DNA from: an uncultured Eubacterium sp.
GTDB lineage: Bacteria > Bacillota > Clostridia > Lachnospirales > Lachnospiraceae
Assembly (NCBI GenBank): GCA_910580075.1
Contig: CAJTVR010000009.1
Coordinates: forward strand, 1 to 64,000
Length of the DNA: 64,000 bases
Direction of reading: 5' to 3'
This document shows, one piece after another, positions 25,343 to 34,619 of the stretch. Below the pieces are notes generated by a model, which did no database searches, was not told the origin of the DNA, and saw only the letters and a program-made list of their open reading frames with translations. How positions within the stretch are numbered: position 1 is the first letter of the stretch; the number at the start of each line of letters is the position of its first letter. The position numbers were made by a program, and so were the translations under genes.

Positions 25343-25884
25343 TTTCAAAAACATACGGAGATGCATTATTTGAGCTGGCTTTGGAATCCGGACAGACAGA
25401 TGACCTGTTTGAGGAAGCAAAGAAGATGCTTGAAATTATCCAGACAAATGAAGATCTGGAAAAAATGATGAATCATCCGAAAATTGTAATAGAAGAAAAG
25501 CAAAAAATCATAGAGAAAATCTTCCAGGGCCGTGCATCCCGGGAAATGACCGGGCTGTTAATGATGATTATTTCAAAAGGCCATTACAATGAATTTGACA
25601 GTGTACTGGAATATTTTATTACACAGGTCAAAGAATATAAAAAGATTGGGACTGCCTATATTATTTCAGCTATGGAGCTGTCTTTGATGCAGAAAGATGC
25701 AATACGCAGAAAACTGCTGGATACAACAGATTATGTGCAGTTTGAATTGATTTATGAAACGGACCCTTCTCTTATAGGAGGAATTGTAATTCGGATTGGC
25801 GACAGAGTTGTGGACGGCAGCGTTAAGAGCCGCTTAGAAAGACTTACTTCCGAATTATCAAAATTAAAGTTACAGATGCCGTAG
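25330..25884 (+). CDS. atpH: F0F1 ATP synthase subunit delta
   Basis: The 184-residue delta subunit joins the peripheral stalk to the F1 head. It begins MAKLVSKTYGDALFELALE, has an all-helical N-domain, and ends with the conserved SLIGGIVIRIGDRVVDGSVKS. Its start lies inside atpF, suggesting coupled translation. Confidence 0.95.
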   Translation: MAKLVSKTYGDALFELALESGQTDDLFEEAKKMLEIIQTNEDLEKMMNHPKIVIEEKQKIIEKIFQGRASREMTGLLMMIISKGHYNEFDSVLEYFITQVKEYKKIGTAYIISAMELSLMQKDAIRRKLLDTTDYVQFELIYETDPSLIGGIVIRIGDRVVDGSVKSRLERLTSELSKLKLQMP

Positions 25885-25924
25885 CAATATGGCAAATACA
25901 GTTGAAAGCAGGTGACTATTGTCC

Positions 25925-27430
25925 ATGAATTTAAAACCAGAGGAGATTAGTTCAGTCATCAAAGAGCAGATTAAAAGATATGCAGCAGAGCTTGAAGTAG
26001 CGGATGTAGGTACTGTAATCCAGGTAGCTGACGGAATTGCGCGTATCCATGGTCTGGAAAATGCAATGCAGGGTGAATTACTCGAATTCCCGGGTGAAGT
26101 ATATGGAATGGTATTAAACCTCGAAGAAGATAATGTAGGTGCCGTACTGCTTGGTGACCAGAAAAACATTAATGAGGGCGATACTGTAAAGACTACCGGC
26201 AGGGTAGTAGAAGTTCCAGTCGGGGATGCAATGATTGGCCGTGTAGTAAATGCATTAGGACAGCCGATTGATGGCAAAGGACCGATTAAAACAGATAAAT
26301 ACCGCCAGATTGAAAGAGTTGCTTCCGGTGTAATTTCCAGAAAATCTGTAGATACACCGCTGCAGACAGGTATCAAGGCGATTGATTCCATGGTGCCGAT
26401 TGGCAGAGGCCAGCGTGAGCTGATTATCGGCGACAGGCAGACAGGAAAAACAGCAATTACAATCGATACGATTATTAATCAGAAAGGCCAGGGCGTAAAA
26501 TGTATTTACGTAGCAATTGGCCAGAAAGCTTCGACAGTAGCTTCTATCGTAAAAACACTGGAAGAATTTGGGGCTATGTCCTATACAATGGTAGTGGCTG
26601 CTACAGCGAGCGAGCTTGCACCATTACAGTATATTGCTCCGTATGCCGGATGTGCAATTGGTGAAGAATGGATGGAGAACGGCGAGGATGTGCTTGTAGT
26701 ATATGACGACCTGAGCAAGCATGCTACGGCATACCGTACACTTTCTCTGCTCCTTAGAAGACCGCCAGGACGTGAGGCTTACCCTGGAGATGTATTTTAC
26801 CTTCATTCCAGACTGCTGGAACGTGCAGCAAGACTTTCGGATGAACTGGGCGGAGGCTCTCTGACAGCACTTCCGATTATTGAAACCCAGGCTGGCGACG
26901 TGTCTGCATATATTCCTACAAATGTTATTTCGATTACAGACGGCCAGATTTATCTGGAAACAGAAATGTTTAACTCCGGATTCAGACCGGCTATTAATGC
27001 CGGACTTTCTGTATCGAGAGTAGGGGGCGCTGCTCAGATTAAAGCTATTAAAAAGATTGCAGCTCCTATCCGTGTAGAACTGGCACAGTACCGTGAGCTG
27101 GCAGCTTTTGCCCAGTTTGGTTCTGATCTGGATGCAGATACAAAAGAAAAGCTCGAACAGGGTGAAAGAATCAGGGAAATTTTAAAACAGCCGCAGTATC
27201 AGCCAATGCCGGTTGAAAAACAGGTTATTATAATCTATGCTGCAACGAAGAAATATCTTCTGGATATTCCGACTGAAGATGTACTTCGTTTTGAAAGCGA
27301 ACTGTTTGAATATATTGATACAAAATATCCGGAAATACCGGAATCTATCCGTACAACGAAAGTACTGGAAGAGGATATTGAAAAGGAACTTGTAAAGGCA
27401 ATCGATGAATGTAAAAAATCATTCCGGTAG
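25925..27430 (+). CDS. atpA: F0F1 ATP synthase subunit alpha
   Basis: The regulatory nucleotide-binding subunit of F1. Walker A is GDRQTGKTAI; VVYDDLSKHA is the Walker B region. RRPPGREAYPGDVFYLHSR is the family signature, and the arginine finger segment is SVSRVGGAAQ. ATG 25925 gives the usual MNLKPEEISSVIKEQIK; an in-frame TTG at 25919 lies nearer to GCAGGTG, so the start may be 2 codons earlier. Full length is about 501 residues. Confidence 0.97.
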   Translation: MNLKPEEISSVIKEQIKRYAAELEVADVGTVIQVADGIARIHGLENAMQGELLEFPGEVYGMVLNLEEDNVGAVLLGDQKNINEGDTVKTTGRVVEVPVGDAMIGRVVNALGQPIDGKGPIKTDKYRQIERVASGVISRKSVDTPLQTGIKAIDSMVPIGRGQRELIIGDRQTGKTAITIDTIINQKGQGVKCIYVAIGQKASTVASIVKTLEEFGAMSYTMVVAATASELAPLQYIAPYAGCAIGEEWMENGEDVLVVYDDLSKHATAYRTLSLLLRRPPGREAYPGDVFYLHSRLLERAARLSDELGGGSLTALPIIETQAGDVSAYIPTNVISITDGQIYLETEMFNSGFRPAINAGLSVSRVGGAAQIKAIKKIAAPIRVELAQYRELAAFAQFGSDLDADTKEKLEQGERIREILKQPQYQPMPVEKQVIIIYAATKKYLLDIPTEDVLRFESELFEYIDTKYPEIPESIRTTKVLEEDIEKELVKAIDECKKSFR

Positions 27431-27455
27431 AAAGAATATAAGGCGGTGACAGATT

Positions 27456-28313
27456 ATGGCCTCAATGAGAGACATAAAAAGACGGAAAAGCAGCATACAG
27501 AGTACGCAGCAAATCACAAAAGCCATGAAATTAGTTTCTACCGTAAAACTGCAGAAAGCAAAAACACACGCAGAACAGACGGACCCGTATTTTCAGCATA
27601 TGTACCGTACTGTAACATCCATTCTTGCAAGATCGGGCAATATGGATCATCCATATCTGGCGGCAAATGGTTCCGATAAAATAGCGGTTGTTGTTATTAC
27701 TTCCAACCGCGGCCTGGCTGGAGGTTATAATTCCAACATTATTAAAATGGTACAAACCAGCGGTCTTCCAAAGGAAAAAGTACTGTTATATACGATTGGA
27801 AATAAAGGAAGAGAAACACTGGAGCGAAAGGGATACCAGATAGCCCTGGATGCATCGGATGTTATTGAAAGTCCTTCTTACAAGGATGCGATGGAAATCT
27901 GTGACAAAGTGCTGAAAGATTATGCAGAGGGAAAAATCGGCCAGATTTATCTGGCATATACGCATTTTAAGAATACAGTCGTTCACGTGCCTACATTTAT
28001 GAAGCTGCTTCCGGTAGAATTTTCAGATGCAGAGATACAGGCAGCTGATAAAAATCTGATTATGAATTATGAGCCGAATGAAAGGGAAGCTTTGGATATG
28101 ATTATTCCAAAGTATGTGACGAGTATTTTTTACGGTGCGCTTGCAGAAGCTGTTGCCAGTGAAAACGGTGCGAGAATGCAGGCAATGGATTCTGCGACAA
28201 GCAATGCGGAAGAGATGATTAGTGATTTGTCTTTGAAATACAACCGTGCCCGTCAGGGTTCGATTACACAGGAGCTGACCGAGATTATTGCAGGTGCGGA
28301 AGCAATCAGTTAA
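27456..28313 (+). CDS. atpG: F0F1 ATP synthase subunit gamma
   Basis: The 285-residue central rotor shaft. The N-terminal helix MRDIKRRKSSIQSTQQITKA and the C-terminal helix AMDSATSNAEEMISDLSLKY-type segment form the coiled coil. VVITSNRGLAGGYNSNI is the conserved central stretch. The start follows AAGGCGGTGACAG, 25 bp after atpA. Confidence 0.96.
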   Translation: MASMRDIKRRKSSIQSTQQITKAMKLVSTVKLQKAKTHAEQTDPYFQHMYRTVTSILARSGNMDHPYLAANGSDKIAVVVITSNRGLAGGYNSNIIKMVQTSGLPKEKVLLYTIGNKGRETLERKGYQIALDASDVIESPSYKDAMEICDKVLKDYAEGKIGQIYLAYTHFKNTVVHVPTFMKLLPVEFSDAEIQAADKNLIMNYEPNEREALDMIIPKYVTSIFYGALAEAVASENGARMQAMDSATSNAEEMISDLSLKYNRARQGSITQELTEIIAGAEAIS

Positions 28314-28350
28314 GGTCTGGTATTATTTAGAAAAGGAGTGATAGAAAAAA

Positions 28351-29739
28351 ATGGCACAAGCGAATATAGGCAAAATCACTCAGATTGTTGGTGCTGTCCT
28401 GGACATTAAGTTTACAGGAAAACTGCCGGAAATTAACGAAGCGATAGAAATAACGCGTAAAGAAGGCAGCAGACTGATTGTTGAGGCAGCACAGCATCTG
28501 GGAGATGATACCGTTAGATGTATTGCCATGGGACCGACGGACGGACTGATGCGCGGCATGGATGCCGTAGCGAAGGGCTCTGCGATCAGTGTTCCGGTTG
28601 GTGAAAATACATTAGGCCGCATGTTCAATGTACTTGGAGAACCGATTGATGAAATTGATCCTCCGACAGATGTTGAATACAGCCCGATTCACAGAAAAGC
28701 ACCGGCTTTTGAGGAACAGTCCACTTCTGCGGAAATTCTGGAAACTGGTATTAAAGTCGTAGACCTTCTCTGCCCGTATCAGAAGGGTGGTAAAATCGGT
28801 CTGTTTGGCGGTGCAGGCGTAGGAAAAACCGTATTAATTCAGGAGCTGATTCATAATATCGCTACAGAGCACGGCGGCTATTCTGTATTTACAGGGGTAG
28901 GCGAAAGAACCCGTGAAGGAAATGACCTTTATTATGAAATGAAAGAATCAGGCGTTATCGATAAGACAACGATGGTCTTCGGTCAGATGAACGAGCCGCC
29001 TGGAGCAAGAATGAGAGTGGCTTTGTCAGGTCTTACAATGGCAGAATATTTCCGTGATAAAGGCGGAAAAGACGTGCTTTTGTTTATTGACAATATTTTC
29101 CGTTTTACACAGGCTGGTTCAGAAGTATCAGCCCTTCTTGGACGTATGCCTTCAGCTGTAGGTTACCAGCCGACGCTGCAGACAGAGATGGGCGCATTAC
29201 AGGAGCGTATTACATCTACAAAAAATGGCTCTATTACATCTGTACAGGCTGTCTATGTGCCTGCCGATGACTTAACGGACCCTGCTCCTGCTACAACATT
29301 TGCTCATCTGGATGCTACAACAGTATTGGAGCGTTCCATAGCAGAGCTTGGTATTTATCCGGCAGTAGACCCGCTGGCTTCTTCTTCCAGAATCCTTGAC
29401 CCTCGTATTGTAGGACAGGAACATTTTGATACAGCCCGCGGTGTACAGGAAATTTTACAGAAATATAAAGAATTACAGGATATTATTGCGATTCTCGGTA
29501 TGGATGAACTTTCTGAAGATGATAAGATGGTTGTTAACCGTGCAAGAAAGATTCAGAGATTCTTGTCGCAGCCATTCTTTGTAGCAACACAGTTTACAGG
29601 ACTGGATGGAAAATATGTTCCGGTTACTGAGACAATTCGTGGTTTCCGTGAAATTCTGGAAGGAAAGCATGATGATGTGCCAGAAGGTCATTTCTTAAAT
29701 GCAGGAACAATTGATGAAGTACGTGCCCGTGTGAAGTAA
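28351..29739 (+). CDS. atpD: F0F1 ATP synthase subunit beta
   Basis: The catalytic subunit of F1 (462 residues). Walker A is GGAGVGKTVLI, the catalytic Glu lies in GVGERTREGND, and Walker B is VLLFIDNIFRFTQ. PSAVGYQPTL is the family signature and DELSEDD the DELSEED-type lever. The start follows AAAGGAGTGATAG. Confidence 0.98.
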   Translation: MAQANIGKITQIVGAVLDIKFTGKLPEINEAIEITRKEGSRLIVEAAQHLGDDTVRCIAMGPTDGLMRGMDAVAKGSAISVPVGENTLGRMFNVLGEPIDEIDPPTDVEYSPIHRKAPAFEEQSTSAEILETGIKVVDLLCPYQKGGKIGLFGGAGVGKTVLIQELIHNIATEHGGYSVFTGVGERTREGNDLYYEMKESGVIDKTTMVFGQMNEPPGARMRVALSGLTMAEYFRDKGGKDVLLFIDNIFRFTQAGSEVSALLGRMPSAVGYQPTLQTEMGALQERITSTKNGSITSVQAVYVPADDLTDPAPATTFAHLDATTVLERSIAELGIYPAVDPLASSSRILDPRIVGQEHFDTARGVQEILQKYKELQDIIAILGMDELSEDDKMVVNRARKIQRFLSQPFFVATQFTGLDGKYVPVTETIRGFREILEGKHDDVPEGHFLNAGTIDEVRARVK

Positions 29740-29751
29740 GGGGTGACGTAT

Positions 29752-30159
29752 ATGGCAGATGCAAATAAATTATTTAAAGTAGAGATTATTACGCCGGAAC
29801 GTGTATTTTATACTGGTGATGCTTCTATGATTGAATTTACCACGACAGAGGGAGATATCGGTGTATATAAAAACCATATACCTCTGACGACAGTGCTTGC
29901 TCCTGGAATTGTAAAGATTACAGAGAGCGGAGGGGTAAAAAAAGCAGCGGTTCATACCGGTTTTGCTGAGATACTTGGAGATAAAGTGACGCTGCTGGCT
30001 GAAATTGCAGAATGGCCGGAAGAAATAGACAAAAACCGTGCAGAAGAAGCAAAGATGAGAGCTGAACGCAGGCTTAAAGTAAAGGAAGCCGGGCTGGATG
30101 TGAAGCGGGCGGAAATAGCGCTGAAAAAGGCTCTTGTCAGGATTGATGCAGTGAAATAA
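29752..30159 (+). CDS. atpC: F0F1 ATP synthase subunit epsilon
   Basis: The 135-residue epsilon subunit links the rotor to the c-ring and inhibits ATP hydrolysis. It has the N-terminal beta sandwich (FKVEIITPERVFYTGDASM, EGDIGVYKNHIPL) and the C-terminal helical pair. ATG 29752 follows AGGGGTGACG and begins 12 bases after the atpD stop. An in-frame GTG at 29743 is less likely. Confidence 0.95.
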   Translation: MADANKLFKVEIITPERVFYTGDASMIEFTTTEGDIGVYKNHIPLTTVLAPGIVKITESGGVKKAAVHTGFAEILGDKVTLLAEIAEWPEEIDKNRAEEAKMRAERRLKVKEAGLDVKRAEIALKKALVRIDAVK

Positions 30160-30196
30160 TGGATTGAAAATGTTTTCCTGGAATAAGGGAATGTTT

Positions 30197-30238
30197 GAAA
30201 ATAGCTGGAACGATGTTCCGGCTATTTTCTTTATTTTT
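30197..30238 (+). terminator. Terminator of the atp operon
   Basis: Stem GAAAATAGC-TGGAA with TTCCG-GCTATTTTC around a short loop, followed by TTATTTTTC. Confidence 0.85.
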
Positions 30239-30465
30239 CTGCTTCAGGTTTTTGGGAGAGATGCCTGATGCCCTGGGGGTTTTGTAATGCTTTATGCAGT
30301 GGCGCTGGCAGGCACTTTTTGGGGCTTCTGAGTTTTTGAATAGGAATACAGTGAGCCCCAAATCCTGGATGCTGGCAGAAAATTAAGAATTTCTAACAGT
30401 TCTCCAGAGTCACAGAAAAAGGAAAAAGTTTCTCCGCCCGGCTGGTATCGGATGCATATTATAAA
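30235..30465 (+). repeat. Copy of the palindromic intergenic repeat
   Basis: About 230 bases match the unit at 1-250 over most of its length, from TTTTCTGCTTC to CCCGGCTGGTA. An inner stem is visible (TTTTGGGGC with GCCCCAAA). It lies just after the atp terminator. Confidence 0.85.
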
Positions 30466-31455
30466 AAATTTTATTGGAAGATGTGCTGGCATGTGTTTAT
30501 GTAAAGATTTATCTGAATCTTGAAAAGATTTTATCTGTTTGGGAAATATATTATGTATGATTTTTGGTTTTTTTATAAATTTTAGCATGTTATTTTCTTT
30601 AGAATATTTTTAAAGAATATGAATAACTGTTTGGAATATCTTCTTTTTTCTTGATCTTAAATATCATGTATTGACGCTTGATTATTATAAAGTTATTTTT
30701 GTGATATTTTATAAAATTTTCAGATAATTCAAAGTTCAAAATGATAAAAACAAATAAAAAAGGAAGATGAAATTTCATAATTATTCAATTTATATATAAG
30801 ATATATAATTTTTACTTTGAGTTAGCTAAAAAATAATGGATTAATTTTATTAAAATATTTTAATTTTTCAGATATGTCAAGTTTTTAAGTAAATACAATA
30901 TATATAAAAACAATTAATGTATGCATATTTTTACATATTTATAAATTAATAATAGGTATAAATATGGTTATTGTTAATAAAAATGATTTTTGCTGAAACA
31001 TGTAACATGATAATAATATAGATATTCATGACAACAATACTGGTACGGCAGCAATGCTGATTTTCTTATTTGTAATCTTATTTTTCGAATCTCATCAGGA
31101 TTTTGCATTTTTATGATTTTATGCATATAGAAAATGGAAAATGTGAAATATTAAAATGCAGCAGCGGTTCTTAAAAATATTTTCCGTAAAATGTGCTTCA
31201 AAGTACAGATCTGAAATTTATGAGGCACGGCAGGCTAAGCTGATTCTATAAATTCTTTGCAAGCGGAGAGTATAGATTTCTGGGAATGATTTTTAAGACA
31301 CATTTCTGGTGAAATTTTTGATTTGTGACTAATGTTTTTGATCATGTGGGATTGACGTTCCTATCCGGCTGGCTGCCGGACAGGGCGGTCTAAAAGTAAA
31401 AAGTTAATTGTGCTATTTTGTTTAAATTATGATTAAATAAATTATTCTTCTTTTC
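30466..31455. other. AT-rich region without a recognised gene
   Basis: Almost 1 kb that is visibly much richer in A and T than the flanks. I see no open frame with a ribosome binding site, no tRNA and no clear promoter. A short hairpin of CCGGCTGGCTGCCGG type is near 31366-31380. It may be degraded accessory DNA. Confidence 0.5.
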
Positions 31456-31788
31456 TTATATAAGTGCAATTGTGATTACAGAGCCGATAGCGCCTAATGC
31501 CAGAAACAGAATCCCTGCTCCAGCCCGCTTTTTTCTGCTTTCGATTTCATGGATCATTTCTTTGCTCATATTTATAACAGGATATTTTCTTCTTGAAATA
31601 AGATACATAATCAGCCCGGCAGAATTATTGCCGCTTGCGGCAAGCAGTCCCCATAATCTGGGATGGCTTAATCCTCTGGCTTGTGCATCTAAAGAAGCGA
31701 TCTTAAAAAGCTGAAAACCTGCGTGCAGTGCCCCTGTAATGATGGCTGCAAAGCACACGATGCCGAATGCAGTTACTTGTGTATTCAT
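31456..31788 (-). CDS. Small membrane protein downstream of XRE regulator
   Basis: A 110-residue protein with a hydrophobic segment at about 3-25, another near 45-65, and a C-terminal one (GAGILFLALGAIGSVITIALI region). The middle is basic. No family is recognised. The ATG at 31788 follows AAGAAAGGAGTCTGAT; the longer frame upstream has no ribosome binding site and overlaps the regulator. It is the second gene of a two-gene unit, 14 bp after the regulator, and its role may be tied to it. Confidence 0.7.
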   Translation of the reverse strand: MNTQVTAFGIVCFAAIITGALHAGFQLFKIASLDAQARGLSHPRLWGLLAASGNNSAGLIMYLISRRKYPVINMSKEMIHEIESRKKRAGAGILFLALGAIGSVITIALI

Positions 31789-31802
31789 ATCAGACTCCTT
31801 TC

Positions 31803-32210
31803 TTATAAACGCTTGATGATTTGATAGAGCATGAGTGAAAAACTGACGATAGCCAGCACAAAGACTGCAGATAAGTACACATCCCTGTTCGGAGCTATAC
31901 ATGACAGCAATACTAATGTGAGAAGAAGAACTATATTAGCAATTACTGTTACAGCCAGCTTTTTGTTGCTCTTTACGATGTCTGTGCTTTCTTCCAGATG
32001 TTCAAGCATACAATTATCCCCTTTCAGTAATTCGTCAAGGCTGATCTCATAAAGGTCACTCAGACTGACAACACTCATTATATCTGGATAGGATTTTTCA
32101 TTTTCCCAGTTTGAGATTGTCTGGCGTGATACCTGGATTTTTTCTGCAACTGCCTCCTGGGTAAATCCTTTTTGAATCCTGGCACTCTTTAGCTTTTTTC
32201 CGATTTCCAT
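31803..32210 (-). CDS. Membrane-bound XRE-family regulator
   Basis: A 135-residue regulator. The N-terminal helix-turn-helix (IGKKLKSARIQKGFTQEAVA, then VSRQTISNWENEKSYPD) is a typical Cro/cI-like XRE domain. The C-terminal half has two predicted membrane helices (about 80-100 and 108-128), with the DNA-binding part facing the cytoplasm. ATG 32210 follows GAAAGGAGGCAGAC. Regulators of this form commonly control their own small operon, here with the membrane protein at 31456. Confidence 0.85.
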   Translation of the reverse strand: MEIGKKLKSARIQKGFTQEAVAEKIQVSRQTISNWENEKSYPDIMSVVSLSDLYEISLDELLKGDNCMLEHLEESTDIVKSNKKLAVTVIANIVLLLTLVLLSCIAPNRDVYLSAVFVLAIVSFSLMLYQIIKRL

Positions 32211-32229
32211 GTCTGCCTCCTTTCTCTGA

Positions 32230-32275
32230 CCTTGTTTCCTGATTATCATACGTCAAATAGAGGAAATAGTCTATC
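32230..32275 (-). promoter_or_regulatory. Probable promoter of the XRE regulator
   Basis: On the minus strand, TAGACT and TATGAT are separated by 17 bases. ATTTGA occurs twice around it, which could be an operator. Confidence 0.45.
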
Positions 32276-32418
32276 AAATATCTTTTCCATGGATAAAAAA
32301 TGGTGTAAAAATCCTTTTACATCATGCCATTATGTCATTTAAGAGTATAGGATGAGAGGGATTCCATAATGATTTTCTTTTGGTCTTTAGTTCAAAATAG
32401 TGTGGTGCTGACGGTTAG

Positions 32419-32997
32419 TTATAAAATAAGTTTTAAATATACATAATCTTTTTCATCCTGATCTATGCCCAGATATTTTTTTGTAATCTGATAGGAGGAA
32501 TGGTTATAGATTTCCATAAGCAGCACGGGCGGTACTCCCTGCTGCCATGCATGATATCCAAATGTTTTACGAAGAGAATGGCAGCTGATATGTTCAATGT
32601 GCAGAGAGTTACGGGCAGCATCCCTGATAATGCGAAAGGCTTGTGAACGGCAGAGAGGCACAGCGGGAGTTGTATTTTTGGAGAATATGTAATCAAAAGG
32701 CTGTGGATTTCGGGTTTCTTTATAATTCTTCAGTGCTTCTGTAACATGACTGTTGAGAGCAACTGATTTTTGTTTTCCTGTTTTTTTCTCTAAAATATTC
32801 AGATGGGTCTGGAATATTTGAAGAGGAAAGTCAAATACATCTTTCCACTGGAGATTGAGAATATCGCTGATACGAAGTGCTGTGTGCAGTCCGAAGATGA
32901 CCAGGGCATAGTTTCTTGGTACAGGATGAACGCTGTTGTAGTATTCCATAAATGTTTTTAATTCCTCTTTGCTTTTTATCGGCTGTGTTGTTCCCAT
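32419..32997 (-). CDS. Tyrosine recombinase (catalytic domain only)
   Basis: A 192-residue site-specific recombinase/integrase of the phage integrase family. Catalytic residues: R42 in LHTALRISDIL, the Lys near 72-76, H140 and R143 in CHSLRKTFGYHA, H166 in IYNHSSYQ, and Tyr 175 in TKKYLGI. The usual N-terminal core-binding domain is absent, so only about the catalytic half is present. The start follows AAGCAGGAATT and the ORF looks intact. It has no excisionase or cargo genes beside it. It may be a remnant of a mobile element or a stand-alone invertase. Confidence 0.88.
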   Translation of the reverse strand: MGTTQPIKSKEELKTFMEYYNSVHPVPRNYALVIFGLHTALRISDILNLQWKDVFDFPLQIFQTHLNILEKKTGKQKSVALNSHVTEALKNYKETRNPQPFDYIFSKNTTPAVPLCRSQAFRIIRDAARNSLHIEHISCHSLRKTFGYHAWQQGVPPVLLMEIYNHSSYQITKKYLGIDQDEKDYVYLKLIL

Positions 32998-33152
32998 AAT
33001 TCCTGCTTTCCGGCATGTGATGCATTTTTGTTTTTATTATAAACACATCGTGTACACTATGGGTGAACTGTAACAAGTTTATACAGCACATTTGTGAACA
33101 CATGAGCTGGCAAATGGTAAGAGTAGTTTATAAATATCTTGAATATATAGCA

Positions 33153-33385
33153 GCGAAGTATGCAGTCAGGAAGTGTGCAGAGGGAAAGTGTACAGCCGGA
33201 GAGTAACGGTCAGGAAGCGTGCAGTAAGAAAGTGTACAGACAGTTAGTATACAGCTGGGAAGTGTACAGCTGGAGAGTTGGAGAGTATATTGCATGAAAG
33301 TGTGCAGCAAGGAAGTGTGCAGCATGAAAGAATGTAGCAAGACGGTGTACAGCAAGAAAGTTTGAAACAGGAAGGTATGCCGGGA
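33153..33385. repeat. Degenerate 15-bp tandem array
   Basis: About 15 head-to-tail units near AAGTGTGCAGCAAGG. The AAGTGTACAG core recurs at 33156, 33171, 33186, 33215, 33230, 33245, 33260, 33298, 33313, 33328, 33343, 33358 and 33373, mostly at spacings of exactly 15. Units differ at several bases. No frame gives a convincing protein. It lies 156 bp upstream of the recombinase start. Confidence 0.85.
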
Positions 33386-33984
33386 AGGATAGAATAGCGA
33401 AAAATCTTTGTGATTGATAAATAAGAAAGTATAGAAGGAAATTAAAGAATTCTTATTACAGATAAAATTATGTCAGAATCTTATAAAGATTTAAGAACAC
33501 TGTTTTATATCAGCCATTGAATTGAACAATATAAATAGAAACAAAGGACAAGTTAAATAGATAAGCCGGCTATATTTATAATATATAAGAATCTGATGAT
33601 GAACATTCTAAGGGAATAGGATACAGAGTATGAGTATTTTTCTGTATATAAAACTATATATTTAATATTTCAGAAAAATATGCAGTTTAGAACAGAATTG
33701 ATATAAAAAATAATCCAGCAATTTTATAAGTAAATTGAATTATATTTTAATATTTATTATATTATAAGTGAATAATAAGAATATATATTTTTCATATCTT
33801 CTAATATTTCCACTTATACATATAATTATATTTGGAATTACTAGAAATTTTCTTAATTTCACTCATAAAAAATAAGAAGTATTTATATAAAATGTATAAA
33901 AATATATAAATTTTTTTGACAAGTGGTAAAAAAAATACATATTATAAATATGATATATTTTTGTTTTTATTTATTCATTGTATC
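33386..33984. other. AT-rich region without a recognised gene
   Basis: About 600 strongly AT-rich bases with many ATAT and AAAT tracts. No gene, RNA or clear promoter is visible. Confidence 0.5.
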
Positions 33985-34258
33985 TGGAACACTTTAGGAA
34001 TCGTATTTGCCTCCAGGTATCAAAAACCATGTACACAAGTTTATTTTAATGAATCTGAAATAGCATTTACTTCTGCTCAAAAAATCTAGTTTCTTAATAG
34101 GATACCAAAATACAGCTGTTAAAGGTATTGATTTGGACAATTTTGAAAACGAAAAGCTGTCTATATGGTTATGTGTCCAAAGGTGAGAGAAGCAAAACTG
34201 GTACAGGCATATAATATTTGAAAAATATAAGAATGAACAGCTTTCATGTGGATAAAAC
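33985..34258 (+). pseudogene. Possible gene fragment, frameshifted
   Basis: On the plus strand a protein-like frame (LGIVFASRYQKP, then VYFNESEIAFTSAQK) ends in a stop. In a shifted frame the text continues as AVKGIDLDNFENEKLSIWL, again to a stop. There is no start with a ribosome binding site. This is consistent with a decayed gene, family unknown. The call rests on the look of the codons only. Confidence 0.3.
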
Positions 34259-34364
34259 ACTAATTATTAAAAAATAGTGGAAAATAGCAGGGAAAAAACT
34301 CTGAGTTGTTGATAAAAACAGCATATTGTTAATAACTATAGGTCTTGTTTTTCTTACATAAAAA

Positions 34365-34400
34365 TAAGGACGCAAGCTATATGAATAGACTTGCGCCCGG
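34365..34400 (-). terminator. Terminator of the small minus-strand gene
   Basis: A hairpin of CGCAAGCTAT with ATAGACTTGCG (one bulge). On the minus strand it is followed by a T-rich tract. Confidence 0.65.
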
Positions 34401-34427
34401 TCAGTTTATTGTTTAATTGTTTCATGC

Positions 34428-34619
34428 TTATTCTTTGATTCTGTCTATATCGATCAGATTTACCCCGATCACGTTGAGTAAAGCCTTTAACGAAAGATAT
34501 TCTTCTTTTAATATAGAATATGTTTCACTTGCGTTTTCTTTTTTCGCAGCTAACATATATCTTTGAATTTTTTTAAACTGTTCAATAGTATCTTTTGCAA
34601 TTTCTGCATTACTTGGCAT
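34428..34619 (-). CDS. Small helical protein of unknown function
   Basis: A 63-residue, mostly helical protein (MPSNAEIAKDTIEQFKKIQ and onward), with no Cys and no membrane segment. I do not recognise the family. Its ATG follows AGGAGGTGGAAAT, a very good ribosome binding site, and a terminator lies after it. It is probably a real gene. Confidence 0.65.
   Translation of the reverse strand: MPSNAEIAKDTIEQFKKIQRYMLAAKKENASETYSILKEEYLSLKALLNVIGVNLIDIDRIKE

Noticed and set aside
33128..33355. Minus-strand frame of 75 codons over the 15-bp array
   Set aside because: It is open because the unit length is a multiple of three. It lacks a ribosome binding site and reads as low-complexity Leu, His, Thr and Cys.
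33153..33385. CRISPR array
   Set aside because: The units are contiguous and degenerate, with no spacers of constant length, and no cas genes are near.
33994..34260. Minus-strand frame of 88 codons
   Set aside because: The composition (Phe, Cys, Ser, Tyr-rich) and lack of a ribosome binding site point to a shadow. The plus strand gives a better protein-like but broken reading.
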